Source: Loki-b32 sp048941605
GTDB taxonomy: Archaea > Asgardarchaeota > Lokiarchaeia > Sigyniarchaeales > SOKP01
Assembly: GCA_048941605.1 (NCBI GenBank)
Contig: JBHLNL010000085.1
Location: forward strand, 1-13,491
Direction of reading: 5' to 3'
Length of the DNA: 13,491 nucleotides
A program made the translations under genes and the position numbers. How positions within the stretch are numbered: the first letter of the stretch is position 1; each line of letters begins with the position of its first letter. A model generated the notes under the pieces. The model was not told where the DNA came from, did not search any database, and saw nothing but the letters and a program-made list of their open reading frames with translations. Shown here one piece after another: positions 6,756 through 13,491 of the stretch.

Positions 6756-8036
6756 TTATTTATGTAAATTTTGGGCAGCTATTATATCAATACCATTTTC
6801 AGTAAGTACTCTAGCAGTAGTATTTACTGCATCATATCTATCAAGAAGATTACGACGCATAAATTCCCATTCTCCTGCATCAATAATTTCTTGTTTATCT
6901 CTAAAGTAATCTAGAATATCTGATGGATGTTCTCTAGTTTTTTCTATTTCGATATTTCCACCTTCATGTTTAGCACTTATATTCTTTACTTTTTTTGCAA
7001 TATCTACTAATTCTTCTCTTCGATCATAAGGTTGTCGTACAATACTTTTCCATGTTTCGATGATGTGATGTTCTAACCTAACAACATCTTCAAACCCAAA
7101 TTCTTTTCTAATATAGGCAGATAATTCAAGAGTTTCATTATTTATAGCATTGGATAAATTGAAACCTATTAATGGACTTGTTCCATCTTCTCTTGAAAAT
7201 AACTTAGCTGTCATCAAGGTCCATAAACATGAGTAAGGGTTATCATTACCCATATAAACCGAAATTTTAAACTCGTTATCTATTCCTAATTTATGAATGA
7301 AATATCCAAGAAGTACAGTACCAGGATTTACATTTAAAACTTGTTTCACTCCATAATTTGTATAATAATAAAGAAATTCATCAATCCACTTTAAGGCATA
7401 TTCATTAGGTTGTCCAACTCCACCGAAATATCCTGTTATCGTATCAGGCCCTCCTAGATGAACATTTACAGGCATCCCATCTGGTCCTGGAGATGTTCCC
7501 TTTGTGTCAAGGGTTTCTACATAAGTAGCTCCTATAACTTGCATCGCAGCTGCCATTGCAAGTAGGTCACCATCTTCCTCTTGTTCTTTCATTTTTCTAA
7601 CCCGGATTATTCTCCCTGGTATTAAATTTTGTTCTTCAATAGCGGCCTTTGCCATATCTATCAGGAATGGAAAATATTGACATGCGGAAAGTTCTAAAGT
7701 GACGGCAAAATTTTTATCAAATTCCATGTCATCAAATTTATTCCCAAGAATCTTCTTTTTATAGTCTAATTTTTTAATAAAAGCTTGTTTTTCACGTTGC
7801 TCGACCAACCAATCAATTTCTTGTGCATAATCCGGTTTTTTTTTTCTTAATCTCTCTAATAAATTATCTAAATTTCTTGCTTCTCTTGCTTTATTATTAA
7901 TTTCATCAACTCCACCGTATTTATCAATTACTTCAAACAAATCATTTATTAGAACATTATTATCATCAGAAAGGAGCCTATTTACAGCATCTAAAGCCTT
8001 TTTAGTTATCTCAAGTTTTTTCTTTAAATCTTTCAT
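6756..8036 (-). CDS. Unrecognised soluble enzyme-like protein, partner of the aldolase-Fae fusion
   Basis: I do not recognise this 426-residue protein. Residues 1-100 are highly charged and helical. From about 110 the protein looks like a compact alpha/beta, possibly barrel, enzyme with alternating strands and glycine-rich or polar turns: LELSACQYFPFLIDMA (114-129), RIIRVRKMKEQEEDGD (142-157), ATYVETLDTKGTSPGPDG (170-187), NVHLGGPDTITGYFGGVGQP (191-210), QVLNVNPGTVLLGY (232-245), VYMGNDNPYS (260-269) and VRLEHHIIETWKSIVRQPYD (319-338). The paired histidines and the GGP, NPGT and GND turns look like active-site material. There is no signal peptide or membrane helix. It is the first gene of a leftward operon with the aldolase-Fae fusion (28-base gap), so it probably makes or consumes that enzyme's substrate. 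ATG 8036 has a good ribosome-binding site. That it is a real gene is near certain; the function is open. Confidence -1.
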   Translation of the reverse strand: MKDLKKKLEITKKALDAVNRLLSDDNNVLINDLFEVIDKYGGVDEINNKAREARNLDNLLERLRKKKPDYAQEIDWLVEQREKQAFIKKLDYKKKILGNKFDDMEFDKNFAVTLELSACQYFPFLIDMAKAAIEEQNLIPGRIIRVRKMKEQEEDGDLLAMAAAMQVIGATYVETLDTKGTSPGPDGMPVNVHLGGPDTITGYFGGVGQPNEYALKWIDEFLYYYTNYGVKQVLNVNPGTVLLGYFIHKLGIDNEFKISVYMGNDNPYSCLWTLMTAKLFSREDGTSPLIGFNLSNAINNETLELSAYIRKEFGFEDVVRLEHHIIETWKSIVRQPYDRREELVDIAKKVKNISAKHEGGNIEIEKTREHPSDILDYFRDKQEIIDAGEWEFMRRNLLDRYDAVNTTARVLTENGIDIIAAQNLHK

Positions 8037-8046
8037 TTTTAAAAAA

Positions 8047-8053
8047 TCCTCTT
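8047..8053 (-). promoter_or_regulatory. Shine-Dalgarno sequence of the 8036 gene
   Basis: On the minus strand this reads AAGAGGA, complementary to the pyrimidine-rich end of archaeal 16S rRNA, with 10 bases before ATG 8036. It supports the chosen start and leadered translation of the operon's first gene. Confidence -1.
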
Positions 8054-8200
8054 TAAAATTACATAGTTTTAATACTATTTTCTGATTGATATAAATTTTT
8101 CTTGTAATTCTTTCAGAATATTATGAAATGAGAGAATCAAAAGATTTAAACTTAAATCTAATATTTCTGTAATTATCTAAAATTTTGAAATAAAATAAAA

Positions 8201-9559
8201 ATGTATAAATACAGTGTATCGATTTTAGGAACTGGTTTCATTGGTTTATGTTCTGCTGCATGTTTTGCCGAAAGAGACATAAAAGTTTTAGCATCTACAC
8301 ATAATGAAAGAAAAGCTGTTATAATTAATCAGGGAAAAGCTCCTTTTTATGAAGTGGGACTACAGGAAATGATGGAGGATATTAAAAAAAATAATCCAGA
8401 GCTTCTAATATGTCTTACAGATCAAGTTAAAGCTGTGACAGAAACAGATATATCTATGATTACTCAAGGAACACCAATGAGAGAAGATAAAAGTATTAAT
8501 TTAAGTTATATTGAAAATACAGCAAAGGAGATAGGAGAAGCGTTAAAAAGTAAAAATAAATATCACTTAGTGGTTGTAAGATCTACTGTTGTACCTGGAA
8601 CAACGAGAAATTTAGTCGGAAAGATCATATCTGAAGTTTCAGGGAAAGAACCGGGAAAAGATTTTGGATTATGTATGCAACCTGAATTCCTAGCTGAGGG
8701 TCGTTCAATTGAAGATACATTACATCCTGATAGAATTGTGATAGGAGAATATGATGATAAGAGTGGTGCTATGCTACAAGAGTTTTATGAATATTTTTAT
8801 GGTGATCATTTGAAAAATTGCCCCATATTACGGATGAATTTGGAAAGTGCTGAACTAGTTAAATATGGAAATAATTGCCTTTTATCAACTAAAATTAGTT
8901 ATGCTAATGAGTTTGCTAATTTTGCAGAATTAGTGCCAAATGTTGATATTGTTCAGGTTATGAAAGGTGTTGGTCTTGATTATAGAATAAATCCAAGATT
9001 TTTAGGGGCAGGAGTAGGATTTGGTGGAGCTTGTTTTCACAAGGATGTTAATGCTATAAAGGCTTGGTCTAAATCCAAAGGATATCACTCAAGATTATTA
9101 GAAGCTGTTTTAGATATTAATGATGATCAAGCGATTCATATAGTAGAAATAGCAGAAAACTTGGCTGGAAAATTAGCAAATAGAAAAGTATCACTATTAG
9201 GGCTTTCATTTAAGCCCGGAACAGATGACATGAGAGGAGCAGCGAGTATTAGAGTTATAAATGAATTAAGAAAAAGAGGAGTAAAAGATATTGTTGGTTA
9301 TGATCCAAAAGCTCTAAAAACTGCAGAAGAAGAATTAGGAGATAAAATAAAGTATGTTAATTCCATTGAAGAGGCATTAAGTGATTCAGATTGTGCATTA
9401 TTGATTACAGAATGGGACGAATTTAAAAACTTAACACCAGATGACTTTAAGAAATATATGAAAACACCGAATTTAATAGATGGAAGAAGAATTTTCGATT
9501 TTGATGAATTCCATAAAGCATTACCATTTAGAGCAATAGGTAGAATAAATTTAAAATAA
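8201..9559 (+). CDS. ugd: UDP-glucose 6-dehydrogenase family protein
   Basis: A complete 452-residue member of the UDP-glucose/GDP-mannose dehydrogenase family, which oxidises a nucleotide-sugar alcohol to the acid in two dinucleotide-dependent steps for surface polysaccharide or glycan synthesis. It shows the Rossmann loop GTGFIG (10-15), VVRSTVVPGT (125-134), QPEFLAEGRSIED (160-172), the middle-domain lysine region LVKYGNN (219-225), the catalytic site GFGGACFHKD with Cys278 and Asp282, and the C-terminal LSFKPGTDDMRGA (335-347). Length and domain order are normal. At the end of the second strand, where NAD-dependent members have an acidic residue, the sequence is LASTHNERK (30-38), so cofactor preference may be altered. 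No glycosyltransferase is adjacent. UDP-glucose is the most likely substrate, but an N-acetyl-hexosamine derivative cannot be excluded. Confidence -1.
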   Translation: MYKYSVSILGTGFIGLCSAACFAERDIKVLASTHNERKAVIINQGKAPFYEVGLQEMMEDIKKNNPELLICLTDQVKAVTETDISMITQGTPMREDKSINLSYIENTAKEIGEALKSKNKYHLVVVRSTVVPGTTRNLVGKIISEVSGKEPGKDFGLCMQPEFLAEGRSIEDTLHPDRIVIGEYDDKSGAMLQEFYEYFYGDHLKNCPILRMNLESAELVKYGNNCLLSTKISYANEFANFAELVPNVDIVQVMKGVGLDYRINPRFLGAGVGFGGACFHKDVNAIKAWSKSKGYHSRLLEAVLDINDDQAIHIVEIAENLAGKLANRKVSLLGLSFKPGTDDMRGAASIRVINELRKRGVKDIVGYDPKALKTAEEELGDKIKYVNSIEEALSDSDCALLITEWDEFKNLTPDDFKKYMKTPNLIDGRRIFDFDEFHKALPFRAIGRINLK

Positions 9560-9583
9560 GTTTATATATTGAAATTTTCGATA

Positions 9584-9592
9584 TTTTTTTTT
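9584..9592 (+). terminator. Poly-T transcription terminator after ugd
   Basis: A run of nine T residues starts about 25 bases after the ugd stop codon and is followed by another T-rich stretch. Archaeal RNA polymerase terminates at such T tracts in the non-template strand without needing a hairpin. The position suits the end of the ugd transcript. Confidence -1.
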
Positions 9593-9713
9593 AGAGTTTT
9601 TTAATTTCTTGATATAATTTTATAGTTAACATTAGATTTTTAAGTATGAATAGATCTAAAATTATTAATTATATCCAAAAATAGCTAACCTAGAAGACAT
9701 TATTCCTGAAATT

Positions 9714-11456
9714 ATGAAAGAAAGATTAAAGACCGATCTTATAGCTGTTACTTTAATTATTGTTATATTTTTATCAGTTATTAGTACTGTTTTATTTATA
9801 TATTTTTTATTAGATAGACCTGTAGAATTTAGTAGATGGAGTCGTCTCGAAATTATAGTTGGATACGCTACTAATCCAGACACAATTGATCCTATTGATA
9901 CTTGGGATAAAAGTTCTCAAAATGTAGAATGTCAAGTTATTGAAGGTTTAGTTCAATATGATTTATCTAGTCATCCTAACTATCAAATAAAGGGTGTTCT
10001 TGCTACAGATTGGCACTGGCATGGTACAGAATTTAAGAAGATCTCCTTTGCACTTAGACAAGATGTATTATTCCATGATAATACTACTTTTGATGCTGAT
10101 GATGTAATTTGGAATTTTGATAGACTCACTTGGTTCTGTAATTATTCAGGAACTCTTCCAGATAATGTAACCTCTTGGTTAGCTTTTCCATCATCATTAT
10201 ATTGGTTCTCTGATGGAACAACACCTATTATAGCTAATTATTATAAAAATGACCAATATAATGTAACCTTTGAATTATCTCGTCCTTTTGCTCCTTTCTT
10301 AGATTTATTAACTTATGTCGCTGGATATATCTGTTCTCCTAACTCCACTCCTCGATGGACTTATCTAGATCTAACAACTGGAAAATTAGTTGGTACTGGA
10401 CCATGGACATATAGAGGTTACATGTACGATGTTGCAGTAATATTTGATAGATGGAAATATTATTGGGGAGAGCTTCCATCTACATGGGGATTAGTATTCG
10501 ATGTAAATGAAGATGATCCATCCAGAAATGAGGACATGCTAAAGTTTAGAGTTGACTACTTACAAGGTGCTTTACCTGAAATGTTAGACAACTTCAGTGA
10601 AAGTGGTGATCACGTAGTAAATCGATTTGGAGAAGGTTTATGCTACTTCTACTTAGAGTTTTACTGTGGTAGTGATGGGTATGAAGGATTGAATGTTAGC
10701 TGGAGAAAAGCGCTTCAATACGCTGTAAACTATACATACATTATTCATGAAATTTATCAGGGCTCTGTTGTTAGAGGTCCTCCTGCAGTCCCACGCTTAA
10801 TGCCTGGTCATAACGCTTCAGTTCAAATTATCGATACTGATATTACCATGGCAAGAACATTGATTGCTTCAATGTTCCCTGCTGAGACTACTGGATTAGA
10901 TCTTAATTATCCAGGAACCACTGAAGCTGATTGGACTGCTTTAACTCTCAGAACAGTGCAAATAAATAGACACTATGGTTCTGTTAATAATATGAGAATG
11001 AATCAGAATATGAACAAAACCTTTGCCCTTATTGGAGTGAATACAAATGAAACAACAAGGAGGTGGAATGAATACTTAGATACCGGTGAGAATCACCCAT
11101 GGGATATGGAACTCTCCTATATTGGTTGGTGTCCTGATTACCTTGACGCATTTAACATGCTTGATCCATTATTCAACAATGCTTCTCACTCTAACTTTGC
11201 TCACGTAAATGATCCATATCTTCAATCACAACTTGACCAAGCTTCAAAACAACCAGTTGTTAATTTAAGACAACAGATTTATATGCACATACAATCCTAT
11301 CTTTATGAGGCAAGAACACCCGCTCATAAGTGGAAATGGCCTCACGGTGTTCTATTTGCTAGCTTACAAACATATGTCCACGCTGCGTATTTACAGGGAA
11401 TTTCCTATAACTCACTAGGGATATTAGATTGTTGGAATTGGTATTATTTAAATTAA
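9714..11456 (+). CDS. ABC transporter substrate-binding protein, family 5 (peptide/nickel type), membrane-anchored
   Basis: A 580-residue solute-binding protein. An N-terminal transmembrane helix (about 9-33) follows a short basic stretch and has no lipobox cysteine, so the protein is anchored as a signal-anchor or uncleaved signal. The mature part shows the SBP_bac_5 pattern: an N-terminal strand region with NPDTIDPIDTWD (54-65), QVIEGLVQYD (74-83), then the conserved ISFALRQDVLFHDNTTFDADDVIWNFDRL (start 110). Family members bind oligopeptides, nickel or sugars outside the membrane and deliver them to DppB/DppC-type permeases. No permease or ATPase gene lies nearby, so partners must be elsewhere. 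Many N-x-S/T sequons (for example NYS, NVT, NFS, NAS) fit a glycosylated archaeal surface protein. Its codons look somewhat richer in C than its neighbours'. The ligand is unknown. Confidence -1.
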   Translation: MKERLKTDLIAVTLIIVIFLSVISTVLFIYFLLDRPVEFSRWSRLEIIVGYATNPDTIDPIDTWDKSSQNVECQVIEGLVQYDLSSHPNYQIKGVLATDWHWHGTEFKKISFALRQDVLFHDNTTFDADDVIWNFDRLTWFCNYSGTLPDNVTSWLAFPSSLYWFSDGTTPIIANYYKNDQYNVTFELSRPFAPFLDLLTYVAGYICSPNSTPRWTYLDLTTGKLVGTGPWTYRGYMYDVAVIFDRWKYYWGELPSTWGLVFDVNEDDPSRNEDMLKFRVDYLQGALPEMLDNFSESGDHVVNRFGEGLCYFYLEFYCGSDGYEGLNVSWRKALQYAVNYTYIIHEIYQGSVVRGPPAVPRLMPGHNASVQIIDTDITMARTLIASMFPAETTGLDLNYPGTTEADWTALTLRTVQINRHYGSVNNMRMNQNMNKTFALIGVNTNETTRRWNEYLDTGENHPWDMELSYIGWCPDYLDAFNMLDPLFNNASHSNFAHVNDPYLQSQLDQASKQPVVNLRQQIYMHIQSYLYEARTPAHKWKWPHGVLFASLQTYVHAAYLQGISYNSLGILDCWNWYYLN

Positions 11457-11522
11457 ATAGTTTAATGTAAAAAAATTAGTTTTAAGCTATAATTCCAGTC
11501 TTATTTCCTTTTTCAATTGAAT

Positions 11523-11728
11523 TTAGATTTTTAAACTTAAAATAAATGAACCTAATAATAAGATAGCACTAAACAAAAATGGTGCTAGAACATCAACAAA
11601 TTCATAAAAATAACCAGCGATTAGTGGACTTGGTAAAAAGCGAAACTAACAAAAGATTGTGAGAGACCTAAAAATGTTAAGATAACTATTTGTTGCGAAA
11701 AACTGGATTTGCTATCAATAGATTTCAT
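11523..11728 (-). pseudogene. Frameshifted C-terminal remnant of a major facilitator superfamily transporter
   Basis: Read on the minus strand, two adjoining frames spell the end of an MFS permease. The first begins at ATG 11728 and contains QQIVILTFLGLSQSFVSFAF before stopping at 11621. The second picks up near 11640 and reads LPSPLIAGYFYEFVDVL, then APFLFSAILLLGSFILSLKI, ending at TAA 11523. The G-L-S-Q-S element followed by P-L-I-A-G-Y-x-Y-E and a final hydrophobic helix is typical of the last two or three transmembrane segments of drug- or sugar-type MFS proteins, normally about 400 residues. The frame break lies around the TTTTT run at 11635-11639; one extra T would rejoin the frames, and other small indels also could. 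Nothing corresponding to the N-terminal ten helices is present upstream. I read it as a decayed transporter gene, although an isolated sequencing error plus truncation is possible. Confidence -1.
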
Positions 11729-12148
11729 TAAATTGAATTATTATAACTTGTTAAATGATAATAAAATTGAGAAATGATTTATTTTAAATTAAGATTGCCA
11801 TTAAGTATTTATTTACACTTTTTTGCTACACTTTCATCTCTCGACTATCTGTTCTTTATGGGGAAAAAATCTTGATGATTAATTATAATTATATCTGTTT
11901 ATATAAAAAAAAGGAAATGAAAAGGAGATACAGTAAATAATCAGTCAACCATTGTTAATAAAATTCTTATAAAATATTTTTCCATTTTATCTCTTCTTGT
12001 GCAAAAAAAATATTATTTATGCAAAATTGCGTGTTATTGATACAAAAGTTTTGAAAAAACATATAATTATTTAATATTTTTTTTTTGTTTTTTATAATAA
12101 AAAAAAGCACTAAAAATATTTTTAATAATTCAAGAATCATATTTTTGA

Positions 12149-12160
12149 TTTAAAATATAG
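12149..12160 (+). promoter_or_regulatory. Probable TATA box for the 12190 gene cluster
   Basis: TTTAAAATATAG resembles the archaeal TATA element and lies about 30-40 bases before ATG 12190, which would place the transcript start about 10 bases ahead of the start codon and give a very short leader. No Shine-Dalgarno sequence precedes that ATG, consistent with this reading. The evidence is positional only. Confidence -1.
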
Positions 12161-12162
12161 AA

Positions 12163-12174
12163 TTTGAATTCAAA
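12163..12174. promoter_or_regulatory. 12-bp palindrome between TATA box and start codon
   Basis: TTTGAATTCAAA is a perfect palindrome located just downstream of the candidate TATA box and 15 bases before ATG 12190. A repressor bound here would block transcription initiation, so it is a plausible operator. It could still be chance. Confidence -1.
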
Positions 12175-12189
12175 CATTAGGATTTAAAA

Positions 12190-12684
12190 ATGGCAACAGA
12201 GTATGCAATTTTAGCAAAATTAGGGGGTTTCATTGGTAGTAATCCTGAAATCATTAGTTCTTTTCCCAATATAAGGTTACTTGGGGGAGAAAGAGAGCTT
12301 CTTAAAAAATGCTTCCCTATTGGTTCTAAAGTAGGATTATTCATCGAAGACAAGTTCAATAAATATCTAATTTTATCATATATTTTTAAGATTCAGCAAG
12401 ACGCCGAAAGAGACGATCTTTTCACCCTATCCATTCTTTTGCATAAACACGATAAAATTGATATATATAAACATGTCTTAAAAGAATTATTAGAGATGTT
12501 AAAAGCAAATGGATTATTGAATGAAGCAATTTTAAGGAACTATCATAGAGCTATTTACGAAGGGATTAATCAAGAAATAGATGTGTATATTGAAGATTTA
12601 CGTATTAATTTTTCAAGTATTTTTAAAGATATTAAAACAAAAATATTAAAACAAAAACCACAATTAAAAGGGAGTTTTTTCTAA
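12190..12684 (+). CDS. Small soluble protein of unknown function, possibly longin/roadblock-like
   Basis: A 164-residue protein I cannot assign. It starts with a strand-like segment YAILAKLGGFIG (5-16), then GSKVGLFIEDKFNKYLILSYIFKI (start 45), a charged turn, a further strand LFTLSILLH (77-85), and two long helices (about 90-107 and 110-128) before a basic C-terminal region rich in Lys. The beta-beta-beta-alpha pattern of short strands followed by an amphipathic helix is reminiscent of longin or roadblock-type domains, which are abundant in Asgard archaea and bind small GTPases; this is weak structural inference only. There is no signal or membrane helix. Its stop codon overlaps the start of the next gene by one base (TAATG), so it is translationally coupled to a seven-helix membrane protein, suggesting that the two proteins act together. 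Confidence -1.
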   Translation: MATEYAILAKLGGFIGSNPEIISSFPNIRLLGGERELLKKCFPIGSKVGLFIEDKFNKYLILSYIFKIQQDAERDDLFTLSILLHKHDKIDIYKHVLKELLEMLKANGLLNEAILRNYHRAIYEGINQEIDVYIEDLRINFSSIFKDIKTKILKQKPQLKGSFF

Positions 12685-13319
12685 TGGCTGAAGATATTTT
12701 AATTGAAATTCTTAGAGTAATTGGTTATTTGCTTAGTGCTACCCTTATTCCAATAGCAACTTTAATCGTAGGAAGGAAAATTATTAAAGAGAAAAGGGTT
12801 ATAGGACGATATAATTATGTTCGTCTAATCGTCTTTGGAATTTTTTCCTGTTTTGCAGTTATGAGTGTTTTAGAATACCTTGTAGAGTTGTCATTGTTTC
12901 CAAGTGAAATGTTTGGATACAATATTGAAAGTGTAAACTTATATTCTATATTAATTGGCACAATGGTATCACTAGGTCTTAGTTTGGTATTTTATGCTAA
13001 TAGATGGGAGGCTTTTTATTTCTTTTCACTATTCATCTTTGGTGGAATGATAATTTTTTACTATTTAACTGGATTTAGTGTCTGGATAGAATGGTATATA
13101 CAAATAACAGCTATTATTAGCCTGGCATTCATGTATGTTACTAGCTTTCGCATTAAAGACAATGGAACACTTGGGTTATCAATCTTTTTTACATTAGCGT
13201 TTATGACATTGGTATTAGATCTTTCCTTTATCAATCAAATAATCATCATAGCCTATAATGTGTTTATCCTTATACTTTCTCTTGGATTTTTTAAACCATT
13301 TAAAGAGGAGGTTATGTAA
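12684..13319 (+). CDS. Seven-helix membrane protein of unknown function
   Basis: A 211-residue hydrophobic protein with about seven predicted membrane segments: near 9-30, 47-70, 86-105, 109-130, 134-155, 161-181 and 184-203. The first loop (RKIIKEKR, 31-38) is strongly basic and the C-terminal tail is short and charged (KPFKEEVM), so the first loop is probably cytoplasmic. No catalytic or transport motif is recognisable. Seven-helix modules of this size occur as sensor domains, but no kinase or other output domain is attached here. It starts inside the stop codon of the preceding gene, with a ribosome-binding site AAAAGGGAG at about 12667-12674, and is followed 4 bases later by another membrane protein gene. 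The three appear to form one transcription unit. Confidence -1.
   Translation: MAEDILIEILRVIGYLLSATLIPIATLIVGRKIIKEKRVIGRYNYVRLIVFGIFSCFAVMSVLEYLVELSLFPSEMFGYNIESVNLYSILIGTMVSLGLSLVFYANRWEAFYFFSLFIFGGMIIFYYLTGFSVWIEWYIQITAIISLAFMYVTSFRIKDNGTLGLSIFFTLAFMTLVLDLSFINQIIIIAYNVFILILSLGFFKPFKEEVM
13305..13312 (+). promoter_or_regulatory. Strong Shine-Dalgarno sequence for the 13324 gene
   Basis: GAGGAGGT lies inside the end of the preceding gene, 11 bases before ATG 13324. It is the best ribosome-binding site in the window and fixes the start of the partial gene that follows. Confidence -1.
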
Positions 13320-13323
13320 TAAT

Positions 13324-13491
13324 ATGCCACAGTTATTTTATACGATAATAGAAACTATGTATTTTATTTTAGGACTACTATCAATAACCACTACGATAAA
13401 AACTTGGAGAGATAATAAAAACCGTATCTTGATTGCTATATCCGTTTATATAAGTGCGATTTTAATGAAATCTATCTTTGATATTTTATTA
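13324..13491 (+). CDS. Start of a membrane protein, cut by the right window edge
   Basis: An open frame of 56 codons runs from ATG 13324 to the last base without a stop. It is too short at the edge to judge function. It begins MPQLFYTIIE, has a hydrophobic segment at about 5-24, a short charged loop KTWRDNKNR (26-34), and a second hydrophobic segment from about 35 to 56. The strong ribosome-binding site at 13305-13312 and the 4-base gap after the seven-helix gene make this a real gene of the same operon. It could be the membrane part of a sensor or a further multi-helix protein; only the downstream sequence can tell. Confidence -1.
   Translation, partial: MPQLFYTIIETMYFILGLLSITTTIKTWRDNKNRILIAISVYISAILMKSIFDILL

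Larger units (their letters stand above)
11457..12189. other. 733-base AT-rich stretch without an intact gene
   Basis: Apart from the transporter remnant at 11523-11728, I find no supportable gene. The rest is homopolymer-rich, including a ten-T run at 12077-12086 and the small AT-only inverted repeat TTTTTTATAATAAAAAA just after it. The last 40 bases contain the likely promoter of the gene at 12190. The stretch looks like decayed sequence. Confidence -1.

Noticed and set aside
9665..9883. Minus-strand open frame over the start of the solute-binding protein
   Set aside because: It covers the antisense of the signal-anchor helix and has no independent support.
11621..11728. The transporter fragment as a programmed frameshift or small functional gene
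   Set aside because: It carries only the end of an MFS protein, there is no upstream coding sequence, and the site is a plain T run without a recognisable slippery signal; decay is simpler.
11918..11941. Tiny open frame starting ATGAAAAGGAGATAC
   Set aside because: It codes for only a few residues before a stop and has no promoter, homology or conserved context.
12077..12108. T-run and AT inverted repeat as a terminator or origin element
   Set aside because: No transcript plausibly ends here, the stem is made only of A and T, and such runs are common in this sequence.
12177..12359. Minus-strand open frame opposite the 164-residue protein
   Set aside because: The plus-strand gene has operon coupling and a promoter; the antisense frame has neither.
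1..13491. CRISPR arrays, tRNA/rRNA genes, insertion sequences, toxin-antitoxin or defence systems
   Set aside because: No regularly spaced repeats, cloverleaf elements, transposase motifs or known defence genes were seen on either strand.

Overview
The window is strongly AT-rich, genes are tightly packed, and spacers carry short poly-T tracts. The gene content points to an archaeon: a formaldehyde-activating-enzyme (Fae) domain of the tetrahydromethanopterin type, an HdrD-like CCG iron-sulfur protein, and surface proteins with membrane anchors and many N-x-S/T sequons. Base composition and protein style suggest an Asgard (Lokiarchaeia-like) genome. That placement is inference; no rRNA or other phylogenetic marker is present.

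Left part (1-2280, minus strand): a redox cluster transcribed leftwards. It runs from a Bcp/PrxQ-type peroxiredoxin lacking the usual resolving cysteine, to a nitroreductase-family flavoprotein, to a thioredoxin-fold DUF255 (YyaL/SSP411-type) protein cut by the left edge. From 2565 the plus strand carries a membrane-anchored DNRLRE-type surface protein. It is followed by a two-gene operon: a fused HdrC/HdrB-like (HdrD/GlpC-type) Fe-S protein and a hotdog acyl-CoA thioesterase.

Centre (5237-8036, minus strand): a two-gene operon and the most unusual part of the window. The promoter-proximal gene is a well-structured soluble enzyme-like protein that I do not recognise. The second is a fusion of a full-length DapA/NAL-family Schiff-base aldolase with a full-length C-terminal Fae domain. 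Fae condenses formaldehyde with tetrahydromethanopterin, so an aldolase that releases or uses formaldehyde, physically joined to its acceptor enzyme, is the natural hypothesis. Known archaeal Fae fusions that I am aware of join Fae to hexulose-6-phosphate synthase, not to a DapA-type barrel.

Right part (8201-13491, plus strand): a UDP-glucose 6-dehydrogenase-family enzyme, then a membrane-anchored family 5 (peptide-type) ABC substrate-binding protein with no permease genes beside it. A largely non-coding stretch of about 730 bases follows and contains a frameshifted minus-strand remnant of a major facilitator transporter. The window ends with a tightly coupled cluster of a small soluble protein of unknown function, a seven-helix membrane protein, and the start of a second membrane protein cut by the right edge. 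I saw no tRNA, rRNA, CRISPR array or insertion sequence.
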